Under the pieces are notes generated by a model that was not told where the DNA came from, did not search any database, and worked only from the letters and a program-made list of their open reading frames with translations. DNA of 64,000 nucleotides from Paragonimus westermani (lineage: Eukaryota > Platyhelminthes > Trematoda > Plagiorchiida > Troglotrematidae): the NCBI GenBank assembly GCA_008508345.1, contig QNGE01003908.1, positions 1 through 64,000 on the forward strand. The letters are read 5' to 3'. Below are positions 23,622-33,345 of the stretch, one piece after another. Numbering within the stretch: the stretch's first letter is position 1; each line of letters starts with the position of its first letter. The position numbers and the translations under genes are program-made.

Positions 23622-23662
23622 TACTGACGAGCTCTAATGAGAGCGAAACTCGAGTCTAGTGC
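23618..23662 (+). ncRNA. Hammerhead ribozyme 1 of the SINE dimer
   Basis: Stem I GCACUA (23618-23623); core CUGACGA (23624-23630); stem II GCUCU-AAUG-AGAGC (23631-23644, five pairs); GAA (23645-23647); stem III ACUC/GAGU without a loop (23648-23655); cleavage-site C (23656); stem I return UAGUGC (23657-23662). Every conserved core position of a type I hammerhead is present, and all three helices pair perfectly. The loopless stem III suggests it may act better as a dimer, as proposed for similar short-stem III hammerheads. Confidence 0.88.
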
Positions 23663-23975
23663 TTCTTTTCGAAAGAGGCTGGCTGGAAAGTCTATCTGAA
23701 TGCGAACGCTGCGATCAAATGTGAGTGATGGTCAACTTGAAAATAAACCAAATCCCCGACTACTCATCAGTAATCTAAAATATCGCCTTGCAGGTTTAAT
23801 GAGTTCTGTGATCTCGACCTGTCTCGGAAGTCCTAATCGCGGGGTTATCGATTGGAGTTAACAGGCAGTAACTGTGTCTCCTCTCGAGACGATCGGGCAA
23901 CCTGATCATTGCTCACAAGCGAGAGTGGTTGAGCGTTCAGATTTGATGATTCGGTCGTGCCTAATGTGAGGTCAA

Positions 23976-24030
23976 TGGCGCAGTGGTTAACACGGTTGCC
24001 TCATGATTGGAATGTCCGGAGTTCAAATCC
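23976..24030 (+). promoter_or_regulatory. tRNA-like internal pol III promoter of the hammerhead SINE
   Basis: The A box TGGCGCAGTGG (23976-23986) fits the consensus exactly. The B box AGTTCAAATCC (24020-24030) has two differences from GGTTCGANTCC. The 33-nt spacing is normal for a tRNA-derived promoter. The second hammerhead starts 18 nt after the B box, so it would be near the 5' part of the transcript. The cognate tRNA was not identified. Confidence 0.7.
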
Positions 24031-24048
24031 CGGCCGTGGCAAGGATAT

Positions 24049-24093
24049 GCACTACTGACGAGCTCTAATGAGAGCGAAACTCGAGTCTAGTGC
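24049..24093 (+). ncRNA. Hammerhead ribozyme 2 of the SINE dimer
   Basis: Identical in sequence to ribozyme 1 but 431 bp downstream: stem I 24049-24054 and 24088-24093, core 24055-24061, stem II 24062-24075, GAA 24076-24078, stem III 24079-24086, cleavage after C24087. Cleavage at both sites would release nucleotides 23657-24087, a 431-nt RNA. Confidence 0.88.
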
Positions 24094-24215
24094 TTCTTTT
24101 CGAAAGAGGCTGGCTGGAAAGTCTATCTGAATGCGAACGCTGCGATCAAATGTGAGTGATGGTCAACTTGATCTCATTTGGTTGAAGGCACTGGTGACTT
24201 CTGAGTCCGAACGAC

Positions 24216-25035
24216 TGCACGGAGTTCAGCTGCACTGAACGTTTGTTTACTTGAATTTCTCAACCGTTGATCACCCTTAAAAGGCAGCTGTATGTGGACC
24301 TCCCTTTTCCCTACAGTGGCTGTCTTTTCGGGTGGTGCGCTTTGTCAAATGCGCCTATCTTTGAACGCTCTCGTACAAACCGTTTGATTGTAGGACGTAA
24401 TCACATTTAGTTCTTCCGCAAACTGTCGTCCGTACAGATTCGCATTGTTTGTGTGAACACGCAATACACACTAATGTCCGTTTACAATGGACCGGTGTGA
24501 AGAAGCTGAGGTTTGGGTATTGGCCGGATCAAGTGAGTTTCCGATAGACAGTTCTCCTAACCCAGCCATCTCCCCGACGACTTATGATAATATCTCGAAA
24601 TGGCAGGCAGTTGTTGACCCCGAATTCACAAGTAACCTTCAGATTAGGTTTATAGCTCGTTAGACACCATACAAGGCTTTTTAACATCAGCACAACAGAA
24701 CACACTCGATGAGTCTCTTAAACGAGTCTAGACCTCGAAATCGAGAGGCTTATGCGGCTATACGACTCAGGAATTCCAGGTATGCTTTCACATCGAAAAT
24801 CTACAAACGACCTGGTTATTTCATCCGAACCGATCAATGTTAAAATAAATTACGCTGTAATAACCGAGATATTGTTTGTTTACACAACCTCCACGAGTAT
24901 GGAAAATCATACGGTATTCTTGTTAAGTAGATATGTGCGGGCCATATAATCACAACTGTGGCCTAACACTTACAGCTTATAACAAAAGAAGGGTACACAA
25001 TTGTTGAAAAAGCAACATCACGTTGACCTGGTAAG
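24216..25035. other. No recognisable gene
   Basis: Possibly the unrecognised 5' remainder of PLE copy 2, then sequence with only short frames. Confidence 0.3.
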
Positions 25036-25365
25036 TTGTAGGTTTGTGATGGGTGGCCCTCATGTCCGTTAGTTTGGCGCGTTGCTGAAGCGTCCCTCTT
25101 TCGAGGTTCGACGTTGGGAATCGTGTTATATCACCCATCTGCGAGCTTTGTCTTTTCGGTGTATGTGTATCACATGCGTGTTGATTAACTTGAATGCGAA
25201 TCACTCAGTGAATGCGGGCTTGTGTATGTGCCACTGGTAGTCGCAGCGTTGACTGGAAATAGCTAGCTATCAGACTGATGAACGAAGACTTGAATAGCCT
25301 TACTGGGTCTGCAGTCTGGACCGAGGTTATCGGATCAAGCGTTAGCTCGAGGAGCGCGTGAGTTG
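25036..25365 (+). mobile_element. tRNA-like SINE family 2, copy 1
   Basis: About 330 bp resemble 33014-33345 in the same orientation. Shared landmarks in order are a GTGTCCGTT-like block, GC(G/A)CGTTGCTGAA, a TTCGAG B-box-like block, an AGTGAATGCG block, and a final TCGGATCAAG block. The head resembles a degraded tRNA promoter. Ends and target duplications were not resolved. Confidence 0.55.
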
Positions 25366-26059
25366 GTCCGTGTGTCTATGCACGTTGCCAAAATTTTCTG
25401 TCCGTGGGTGAGACACTGCAAGTGCGGCCTTTGCTGGATAGATGCAGGACGAACGGATGTCTAAGTTTGAACCAGCTGGTTTGACATACAGCACTGGACA
25501 GTTACACTCCAAAGTTGTCATCCACACAAAGTGACATTGCAGTTTTAGTGGGTTTTAACAGTTGTTTCAAACTCACATTGGTATTCGGTGCAGCAAGATT
25601 GTCTGAAGTGTGGTAGGTATTCAAGATTAGTAATTCAATTCGTCAGGTGGGATTGTACACCACAACGATTCCCACGGTAGGGAAAGTGTTGGTGTAGCTG
25701 TGTATACTGACAGCCGGCACACGACCCGGCAATTTTTGGCCCACAAAAGACCCTATGGAACATTTTGCATTGTAATCCATCAAACACTTGGCTGATCGGG
25801 GTGACACATCTGCCATGAACTGGCCGGCGGATCAATGACCGTTTAACTAATGACACCAAACTCATGCATAGCTCGGAACCAGTCTCAAGGATTAAGCGCA
25901 TTTATGATTTTAATTATTCTGAGTTTGAAGTTCGCGAAAGGAAGGTTGAATAACATGCTCGATTTCAATTATCACTAAACGATAAAACGAGCAGTGATCT
26001 TAGAAACAACGGTTCAGTTTTACTGTAACCGGATCTACGAACGCATAAGCAGAAAAAAA
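25366..26059. other. No recognisable gene
   Basis: This could be the unrecognised remainder of gypsy element B downstream of its RT (minus strand). An 88-codon minus frame at 25635-25901 contains a CAGC segment but no clear integrase motif. Confidence 0.3.
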
Positions 26060-26069
26060 ACAATATCGG

Positions 26070-26450
26070 TTAATGTAGATAAGCGTAAGCGAGATCCCGC
26101 TGTGTGACACAAGTCGCGCCATTGAAAGTTGTGTGCAGATCGTCTGGTACCGGAAGTGGATAACAATTCGATTCCAAAACCGAATTGAACCCAGCTGAGA
26201 AATCGACACAGATGTGAAATGAGTCATTGACCTTCTTGACCACAAAAATTGAACCGGCCCAAACGGAACACGACACAGGAACGAGGATGGCCTGCTACTT
26301 AAGACGTTTGAGCTCTGCGTCCACCTGTGCCAAGTCTTCCTAAGATACTGGTCTCTTCGGACGGGAGACGGACTGTACTCATGGGGATAGATGCAGGATT
26401 GTTTGGGTATGAGAACGGAGTCCCAGGCCTCCCTGAAACACTGGCGTGAA
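26070..26450 (-). pseudogene. Gypsy reverse transcriptase N-terminal half
   Basis: The minus strand reads VQSVSRPKRPVS, LAQVDAELKRL, then VSCSVWAGSIFVVKKV, ICVDFSAGFNSVLES, YPLPVPDDLHTTFNG and AYAYLH. This covers RT from its conserved R-P-K-R-P-V start through the region around the first catalytic Asp, here replaced within Q-R-D-L-A-Y-A-Y. The YLDD box is missing because the element is cut off. Confidence 0.85.
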
Positions 26451-26689
26451 CGGTCAGACGACTTCAGCCGTCACATTGCGTTGCGCGGCAGGGCACCGTA
26501 TCTGGTTGCATATTGCACGAATTGGAAAATCGACCAGGCCAAACTATTCTAACTAATCGAGCCCGAGCAAACTGAGATTCGAGACAGAGGCGTAGCAGGA
26601 ATTGTTGATAATTGTGCCTCGGAATGAGGTGCAACACTGTAGTTAGCTGGTCGATTGCAAAAGGCCGTCACAAGTGCTAATGACGGATT

Positions 26690-26800
26690 GGGACGTCCGT
26701 CAAATTAGGAGTCGGACCAGTGTCCTGGTGAGATTCTCCGAAATGACTGCAACGTCCGAAGCATTGTCCAGCTGCAATCAAACTAGAAAGCCTTTTATCA
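26690..26800 (-). pseudogene. Gypsy aspartic protease remnant
   Basis: Directly after the gag frame, the minus strand reads VLIMIKGFLV, a stop, then LQLDNASDVAVIS. This is the LQLDTASD-type active-site segment seen in this gypsy lineage. One stop separates it from gag and another follows within about 20 codons. Confidence 0.75.
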
Positions 26801-27815
26801 TGATCAAAACGGACTTCCGTCGACCAGGAACGTTGATTTGGGAGGTGGTCAGCAGACTCAGGGAGCTGCCAACCGATTTGGATCTAAGCTCCGTGTTGAA
26901 CTTGAGGTTGTGCCGCGACTTGCAGGTAGAGGAAGGACTGTCAATATGCCCGGGTTGACAGAAGTCATGCTTTTGCTCCGAATGCCCACACCGAGAGCAG
27001 CGGTGCCGTTTGAAACGACAGTCGAAGTAAACGTGCCAGGCGCCGCAATGCTTGCACGGGGACAGAGGTGACTTCTTGGTGTGTGAGCACACAGAATGCG
27101 AACCAATTGCTTCGGGAAGGGAACCATGTCTGGGATACCGTGATGGATCCTGATTTCGCGTACTGTTGCCCGGACCCGGTGTGAATGAGACGGAACGTAC
27201 TGTGTGTACGACACCATTGCCGTGTTGGACCATTACAGCACTGTGTTTGAGGTTGATTAGGCGATGGCACTCAGTGGTGAGCTCTTGAAGCGCCGTCGTT
27301 CAACAGACGAAAACTAGACATTTGAATGTATCCTCGGTAATCGGACCAAGCTGGAAACGCTGAAACTCGCGGTTGACTACACCGGTTTAGGTGACGTAGT
27401 TGTTGTCGTCGTCGTTTGTCTTGGTCAGTTTTAGACACTGGTACCTTGTGTTGAACAAGGAAGACTGATCACCTTGTCGCGTGGGTTCTTCGGAAGGATG
27501 TAGTTGACAAACTGCTCGTGCTCAACAGCACCGAGCTTGCTTAGGAGGAGACGGACCTTACACAGTACGTCTTGTGTACCAAGATTGACACTGAACAGGT
27601 TGTGCTACCGTCCGAACCAGGCATCAAAAGCCAAGCCAGCTTAGACATCGTAATTAAACTCGATGACCACTTGCGACAGCGTCAACTGGTTGCTTCCCAA
27701 CTGCCAACGCTCACGAGGCTAAGTTTGATGTAAACGAAAGACTAGTGAGTACCTCGACAAGCTTGAGTTGTTGTGCGAGGAGACGATCTAAATCAACGGA
27801 TTCGTCAAACATAAT
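26800..27815 (-). pseudogene. Gypsy gag with zinc knuckles, broken
   Basis: A start codon near 27812 opens MFDESVDLDRLLAQQ. After frameshifts the gag core follows as AFDAWFG, CKVRLLLSKLGAVEHEQF and VNYILPKNPRD (about 27650-27480). The 151-codon frame at 26778-27233 carries two knuckles: CKHCGAWHVYFDC and CSRCGHSEQKHDFC. The second Cys/His set is intact. The gag protein would package RNA in a virus-like particle, but this copy is disrupted. Confidence 0.82.
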
Positions 27816-27825
27816 TGTAAAATAT

Positions 27826-27841
27826 CCCATCTCCGTCGCCA
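27826..27841 (-). other. Primer-binding site of element B
   Basis: TGGCGACGGAGATGGG on the minus strand begins three bases after the LTR end. The TGGCGAC start is a common gypsy primer-binding sequence. The tRNA cannot be confirmed by eye. Confidence 0.55.
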
Positions 27842-27844
27842 AAA

Positions 27845-27968
27845 TGTTGTAAGTCGATCTACCGTCTACGAGCCCGTAAACAGATAACAAAATAACGGCT
27901 GATTAAACAGTGGATAACGGAACAACAGGCAACGATAATTAACAACAGACTACGACTAAGTCGTAACA
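27845..27968 (-). repeat. Short LTR (124 bp) of gypsy element B
   Basis: On the minus strand the LTR starts TGTTACGACTTAG and ends CGACTTACAACA, with TGTT...AACA inverted ends. The primer-binding site follows. At 124 bp it is a very small gypsy LTR. No second copy of this LTR was noticed in the window. Confidence 0.65.
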
Positions 27969-29397
27969 TCCCGACCAACCCCACCACCCCAGGCTAACAT
28001 ATGAACACAAAAAGACTGGTCTTGGGACAGAGCTCTTTTTGTGTCACTCACATCGAATACAACAAAGTCACAAACTAGACATCATTAAATGGTTTGTGAC
28101 CAATCAGAAAACGTGGTCAGAAAGTGGACCAGATCAAAATTTAGAGTGTACAATGATACCCCATTTAAAAACGAGCGTGTGGGCGGGGTGCCGTAAATTT
28201 GTATAAAAATAAGCTGACAGCCCTCGTGAAGGTCGAAGTGTCACATGGCAGTGCCAACTGTACAGGTCACTTCAAACAGTAATGAGTTAGGTTTTTTCGA
28301 AAGCAAATAAAACGGCATTTTTGAATAATTGAATTCTCTTCCAACATACAACGATCACCGCATAAACAAATTGCAAACCTCGGTCCGTTCCGAATTCGGC
28401 ACAAGTTCGAAAAGTGCAACGAAACCAGACAAAACATTTCGAACGGAAAGGGCAAGCAGCTACTACAGTCACACACAGAGTGCGGAAACCAATGAGGCCG
28501 CAATGATACGACCTCGAACATGGGAAAGGGAACCAGTAGCGTTCATACAATGCTATTAACCCATTTGCGTGGCCTATATGGACGCGTCATCAGCAGCCCA
28601 GAGAACACGCAAATGTGTTTCGTTAGTGGGAGTGGGGTTTTGCCCCTTGGCTCTCAGCCTAGTCTCTTACAAAAATAAACAACCCAAAATAGTGGTGGCT
28701 GGTATTTCTTCGAACAAGTAGTACCTTCCACATGTGTTGTTTACCATTACACATAAATGCGCTGAACGGATCATTCCAGCTCATGACTGCCGGCGAGATT
28801 TACACTCTTCCCACCACCCTTTGGATCCTATATCCTTGTGACATCCCACTGAACAATACTGTATTGCCTATTCTACCAAGATAGGTTATGCAATCCAGGG
28901 GTAGTTTTCAGTACATTGCGTAATACGTAAGATACTTCATCACTCCTAGTATTTGTGCCTAGCAAAACTAACCATCTCAGTGCTAACCCGCTAAAGTTAC
29001 AACAGAAAGAGCCGTTTGATCCACTGAAAACATTTCTTTTGGCGTCCGGGCATGACTTGTCTGGAACAGTCTGACAGAGTCCGACGACGTAGCTATGATA
29101 TCGGTATTCGTATTCAAGCGAGATGTTGAGGTATACATTCTAGGCTGTTCGCTGAGTCTTCGGTTAACTTGATCATCAAAACTGAGTTATTGTCGACCTC
29201 TCACCGTAAGTGCCAACCAGCTGTTATCCGCCGTACGTTGCATTGCGATTGTTGTGTGCGTGGTGGGCAGTGACCAGATTTCGCTTCTACTCATAAGTTA
29301 AAGCATTGTGTTCCCTTGATCCATTTCATCAGAACAACAAGAAGACAAACGTTGCATGATGTCAACATTTCGATTTACTTCATCTGTCACGTGCTAA
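27969..29397. other. No recognisable gene
   Basis: Overlapping short frames at 28267-28559 on both strands show no known domain. The rest holds nothing I recognise. Confidence 0.35.
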
Positions 29398-29549
29398 ATG
29401 CCAACAAAACATTCAACAAAAGCGCGCGGCAGCAATAGTTGAACGGAGTGATTTTTTTCTGTCGAAAGGTTGCTACCACGAAGGATGGATGATGTAAACC
29501 ATCAACATTTGCGCACACAATACTGATTGTTTTCGTTTGATCAACACAG
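29398..29549 (-). repeat. Inverted arm of PLE copy 4
   Basis: This is the reverse complement of 30139-30290, with roughly 80-85% identity by eye and no large gaps. It contains the antisense of the endonuclease C-terminus and of the 3' tail, so it derives from the element itself and is not a transposase-type terminal repeat. Confidence 0.85.
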
Positions 29550-30290
29550 TTTCACTGGTGGCCAGATTTTCGGGGTTTGGTGCACTTTTTAACCTTATGA
29601 ACTCCATGCCTTCAAATTTGTCTGTTCCCTATGAAAGTGAGTCAGAGAGAAGCCCAGTTTTTCTGGACGTTTTACTTACAAAGCGTCCTGAAGATACGCT
29701 GTATCGGTCCGTTTTTCGCAAAGCCACTTGGAGTGGCCGGTGTCTCCAGTTCTCTAGATTTGCACTCATGGCTACAGGTGCGGTTTATCCGAGAAATGTG
29801 CCTCTTATCACCAACTTGGGGTGTTAGTCATGGAAACGGTATATGTAACACACGTAACTGTTCTGTTTCTAATGTCGTTTATTAGGTCACTTGCAGTTGC
29901 AATGACAGCTATGTCGGCAGAACAGACCGGTGTCTACGCTAACGTATAGCAGAACCCCTCCCGAAATAGTTGATTCAGTCTGCTGAGCGAACGGACAGTT
30001 AACGCAACAACCAAACGCGAAACCCGGTGTCATCAATTGAGAAACATATCTTGGAGACAGGTCACAACGTCCACCCAACCGGGTCGTTCACTCTGTTGCT
30101 ACTGTACCCAAACCCCGAAATTCTGGCCACCACTGAAACTGTGTGGATCAGACAAAAACTCTCAGTGTTGTGTGCGCATAGGCTGATTGTTCACACCATC
30201 CAACCTCCGTGGTAGCGACCTTTTGACCGAAAGAAATCACTCCGTTCAACTATTGCTGCCCTGCGCCTCTGTTGAATATTCTGTTGGTAT
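29398..30290 (+). mobile_element. PLE fragment with long inverted arms, copy 4
   Basis: The plus strand from 29549 carries the end of PLE RT (PVFLDVLLTKRPEDTL, YRSVFRKATWSGRCLQF). It then carries a GIY-YIG endonuclease (CSCNDSYVGRTDRCLR, near 29893-29943, with three stops after it), and the tail SSIEKHILETGHNVHPT to IQPPW. The left 152 bp (29398-29549) are an inverted copy of the right 152 bp (30139-30290). Inverted 5' arms are known in Penelope insertions. No hammerhead was found at this copy. Confidence 0.85.
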
Positions 30291-33013
30291 TCAGTGTGCG
30301 GCTACTCGTAATCCTCCGATTTGCTCATTCACAGTCTTTCTACTACAGACTCCTTGAAACTGGTATAACCTGACAATTTACCTTTTCTTCCAAACCGTGT
30401 AACACAAATTTTTGTGTAAATATGCACTCAACTTCCTGCGATTTGCAAATTGCTAATGATTCTTATTCTTAAGAAGGAAAGTTATTTTCGTATCATTCGG
30501 ACAAATACACATTTTGCTTGGGGATTATTGGCGAAAAAATTCGTGCAAGTTTACGTCTTTGACTATTGTTCTCATGTTTCCTGAACTCACGCTACCCAGT
30601 CCTCAGTCGATGGGATCTGCGCATGAGCTCCGTCCCTTGACAAATGCTTCTGGACAGTCAATAGTTGCATTTCTTGAAAGTGTTTTGCCAAAACTGATGA
30701 ATAGTCCTCTTGACCTCTTTTGAATCACTGAGATAACGACCAGGGTAATTTTTCTGTGTGTATTGGAGGTCGCTGATACACGATATCGAGTGGATGTGGA
30801 CGCAAAATATTCCAGTCGGTCTCAGCTTCTGCATTCCATTGGCGCCCGATTTCGCACTTCCAATTCAAGACAATGTGGGTGTTTCAACTGGTCTACAAGC
30901 AACTGAATCACTCGTTCAATTCAAGTGAATCAATCTCTTTGTCTCTTTTACTGCAAACACATTTGACTGGTCCAACCGGACGACTTTATTTTAACCAAAA
31001 CCAGAACCGGAAACGTTATCAGTCAAAAATATGTGCCACATCCTTATACAGCATAGTAGTAGTCTGCATGAACGACGAATAACTGCACATGTGCTTATGC
31101 GTTCGTCTTTTAGGTTCACTGAGTTGTGATAACTCGCTGTTTGCACGTACGTCGAATTTCACCCTTGGTCTGACATTACAGGACGTGACAAGGATTGGGG
31201 CAGTGGTCTGGGTCCAACTAAACATGAATTACTAATAGGCTCCATAGATTATCCGGTGCATGTATGCCGCTATTATTCAAGCAGATATGAGAGAGCTTGC
31301 GCCCTTTGGACACAGTTCGAAGTGACCTGAATAAGACAACGACCTTTAGGTTCTCCCCCAAACTGACAAGGACGTTGACAAAACTTGCAATACCCTGGTG
31401 GGTCCGGTCAGAAAGGATCACACTAACGGTCACTTGAGAAGGGTTGTGCACCGAGAAGCGGTAGTTACAGGGGTTTAAGGCTGGGCTTGTGTTGTAATCT
31501 TAGCTCCAAGAACGGCCGTTTGCGGATCACGACGGGCTACAATTTCGGGTCCGCTAATCGTAGCAGTACGACCGCAATCAACCGTGAGTGCCCTGATGTG
31601 GTTGGTTCATCAGGTGCCAACTAAGAGAGTCCTGCGCGATTCACCCATCCGGAAAACATATTATGACTGGTATAACATCGTTTTACATGGTCCAACCAAC
31701 TACTTTATGTTTTACCATCTATGCAAGTATTTGCGGCTCAGCATAAAGTCATAACTGTATCCACAAATCCTGGTCTCCTATTTCGGTTGCGTTGAGGCTA
31801 ACATTGGGTTGAAGTTGTTTCATCACCTGCCGTTAGTCCCACGAGTTCCGCGAGCTTCCGTATACTTGACAGATTTTTATAAACGCGGCTCCCCTAAAGG
31901 AGTCGCACAGGCGCTGTGGAAACTAGAATAAATGAGCACCAGAGGCAGAATGTGGAATCCCCTTCCGACGCCAACGAGAAAATCAGGTCAGTAACCGCAC
32001 GACATACATGAAAACAGTGTATCGTGTCTAGTTTATCATAGGTGAATGGATAAATTTCCATTTATCATCCTCTGAGTCGCAAATAACCATCATATACGAA
32101 AGCAAGTTTTCATTATCTATCAGCTAGACCGTAAATGATCGTGACAACACAACGTTAGAAAGACGTCCTATCTTGTACCATATCCAGTTCCATCCATTGA
32201 CCCATATTGAACTGCAGCCCAGATCTGTCCACTAGTCGCTGAGATATTTATCAAGGGCCAGCTGTTATTCGTTGTGATCAACGGTAGCCAGAACACGCAA
32301 GCAAGTGGCATGAACGACATGGCCCAAGACAGTGCGTGCATCCACTTGCTGGCGCGCGTTGCATAGGCCAAGGACAACACCGGGGAATACAGTGGTGATA
32401 AATTAGAATGTACTGGAAACTATTTTGTAGAACTTCTCAAGTACTAGAGTGTGCGGGCTACTGATAAACGAATACGACCTAACACTAACTACTTATGACT
32501 ACTATTGTTTTAAAACAGGCATTTTCGTTGTGAGTAGTATACTACTCACAAGTAGTGTATTACTCACAGGCGACATTCAAGAACAAAAGGACAAGCCCCG
32601 AACACGACGGACAAGAAGAGGCTATCGGAACAGTGTGTACATGCTGTGTGAGAAATTTCACCAAAGCGAATGACCACGTACTGTCTCTTAATGTATGTGA
32701 GTGCATGTCTGTCGTGCAAATGAGTGTACGCGTTTGTGGTATAGTTTTTGACATGACCTATACGGAAGTTTGCGCAAAAAACCAACTTGTTGGCCAAGCG
32801 TCTTTTGAGGACACAACACTATGACTACTAATGATTAAGGTATGTACACAAAGAATAAATACGCATAGAAGTGGACCAATTAAGAGACGCACGCGCAACA
32901 ACAAATATCGTCTGGGTTGATGAAAGTGCGGGAGACCATAATCGGATGTACGCAGAGGAGCGCTTCGGGAATGCTGAAGAAGCCAGGTCATCTGGATGTG
33001 ATGTGGAGCTGTA
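30291..33013. other. No recognisable gene
   Basis: Short frames only. A hydrophobic 70-codon minus frame at 32168-32380 has no recognisable family. Confidence 0.35.
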
Positions 33014-33345
33014 GAGTTGTGGCGTAGCCCACGTCCTCGTGTCCGTTGGCTTTGCACGTTGCTGAAAGGCTCAGCGTTCGAGACCCAACATTCGAAGTTG
33101 TGGTGTTATCTGGCTGCGATCTACAGTCACTTCATGCCAGCATCGCATGATTGTCGGTTCCACATGTGAAGTCCTAGTGAATGCGTGCCGCGTGCGTATG
33201 TATGGGGTGTTAGTACCCGTAGTGTTGAAGGAAATGAGCACGCTGTCCACCGGGCGAATGAAGGTAGAAAATGCTTAGCGAAGCCCGTGTGCAGATTGGA
33301 TCGACATTGTCGGATCAAGGGCTAACCTGTGAGAAACGTTGTGTT
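33014..33345 (+). mobile_element. tRNA-like SINE family 2, copy 2
   Basis: Homologous to 25036-25365. The head has an A-box-like GTGGCGTAGCCC and a B-box-like GCGTTCGAGACCC about 60 nt apart. The tail ends in the shared TCGGATCAAGGGCTAAC block. No poly(A) or target duplication was found. Confidence 0.55.

Larger units (their letters stand above)
23544..24169 (-). mobile_element. Hammerhead SINE insertion with partial dimer (copy 1)
   Basis: The 626-bp insertion is flanked by a 12-bp duplication. A 65-nt inverted pair (23544-23608 and 23710-23774) is identical in all 65 positions. A 121-nt direct repeat (23618-23738 and 24049-24169) is also identical throughout. Each direct repeat begins with a hammerhead ribozyme. 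A tRNA-like pol III promoter lies between them. In integration orientation the element ends CATCAGTAAT with no poly(A), the same end as at 46043. Complete identity of internal repeats points to a recent insertion. Confidence 0.9.
23033..24215 (-). mobile_element. PLE 3' fragment, copy 2, interrupted by a hammerhead SINE
   Basis: The minus-strand GIY-YIG endonuclease reads F-E-C-S-C-G-E-S-Y-V-G-R-T-E-R near 23500-23465, then LPKWIQKSV and HVLTTGHATDPS, followed by the hammerhead tail. The PLE sequence stops at 23543, is interrupted by a 626-bp insertion, and resumes at 24170. A 12-bp target-site duplication, GATCTCATTTGG, is repeated at 23532-23543 and 24170-24181. PLE copy 3 (38680-38730) shows the uninterrupted arrangement. 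The 5' end is uncertain; homology with copy 3 is seen to about 24212. Confidence 0.88.
26060..27968 (-). mobile_element. Ty3/gypsy retrotransposon with 5' LTR, 3' truncated (element B)
   Basis: On the minus strand a short 5' LTR (27968-27845) is followed by a primer-binding site, gag with zinc knuckles, a protease remnant and the N-terminal half of RT, which stops abruptly near 26060. Domain order and motifs match element A. Frameshifts and stops are scattered through gag and pol, but fewer than in A or C. No integrase or 3' LTR was recognised. Confidence 0.82.

Noticed and set aside
23971..24046. A tRNA gene between the two hammerheads
   Set aside because: A and B boxes are present but no cloverleaf with an anticodon stem could be drawn, and the sequence recurs inside the second SINE copy.
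25635..25901. Integrase of gypsy element B
   Set aside because: Only a CAGC segment resembles the zinc-binding part; flanking residues do not match, so I left it unassigned.
26778..27270. Several overlapping frames on both strands at 26.8-27.3 kb as separate genes
   Set aside because: Only the minus frame with the two zinc knuckles is meaningful (gypsy gag); the others are shadows in biased sequence.
29398..30290. A DNA transposon with terminal inverted repeats
   Set aside because: The arms contain the antisense of the PLE endonuclease C-terminus and the interior is PLE RT/GIY-YIG, so they are a fold-back of a retroelement rather than transposase-type ends.
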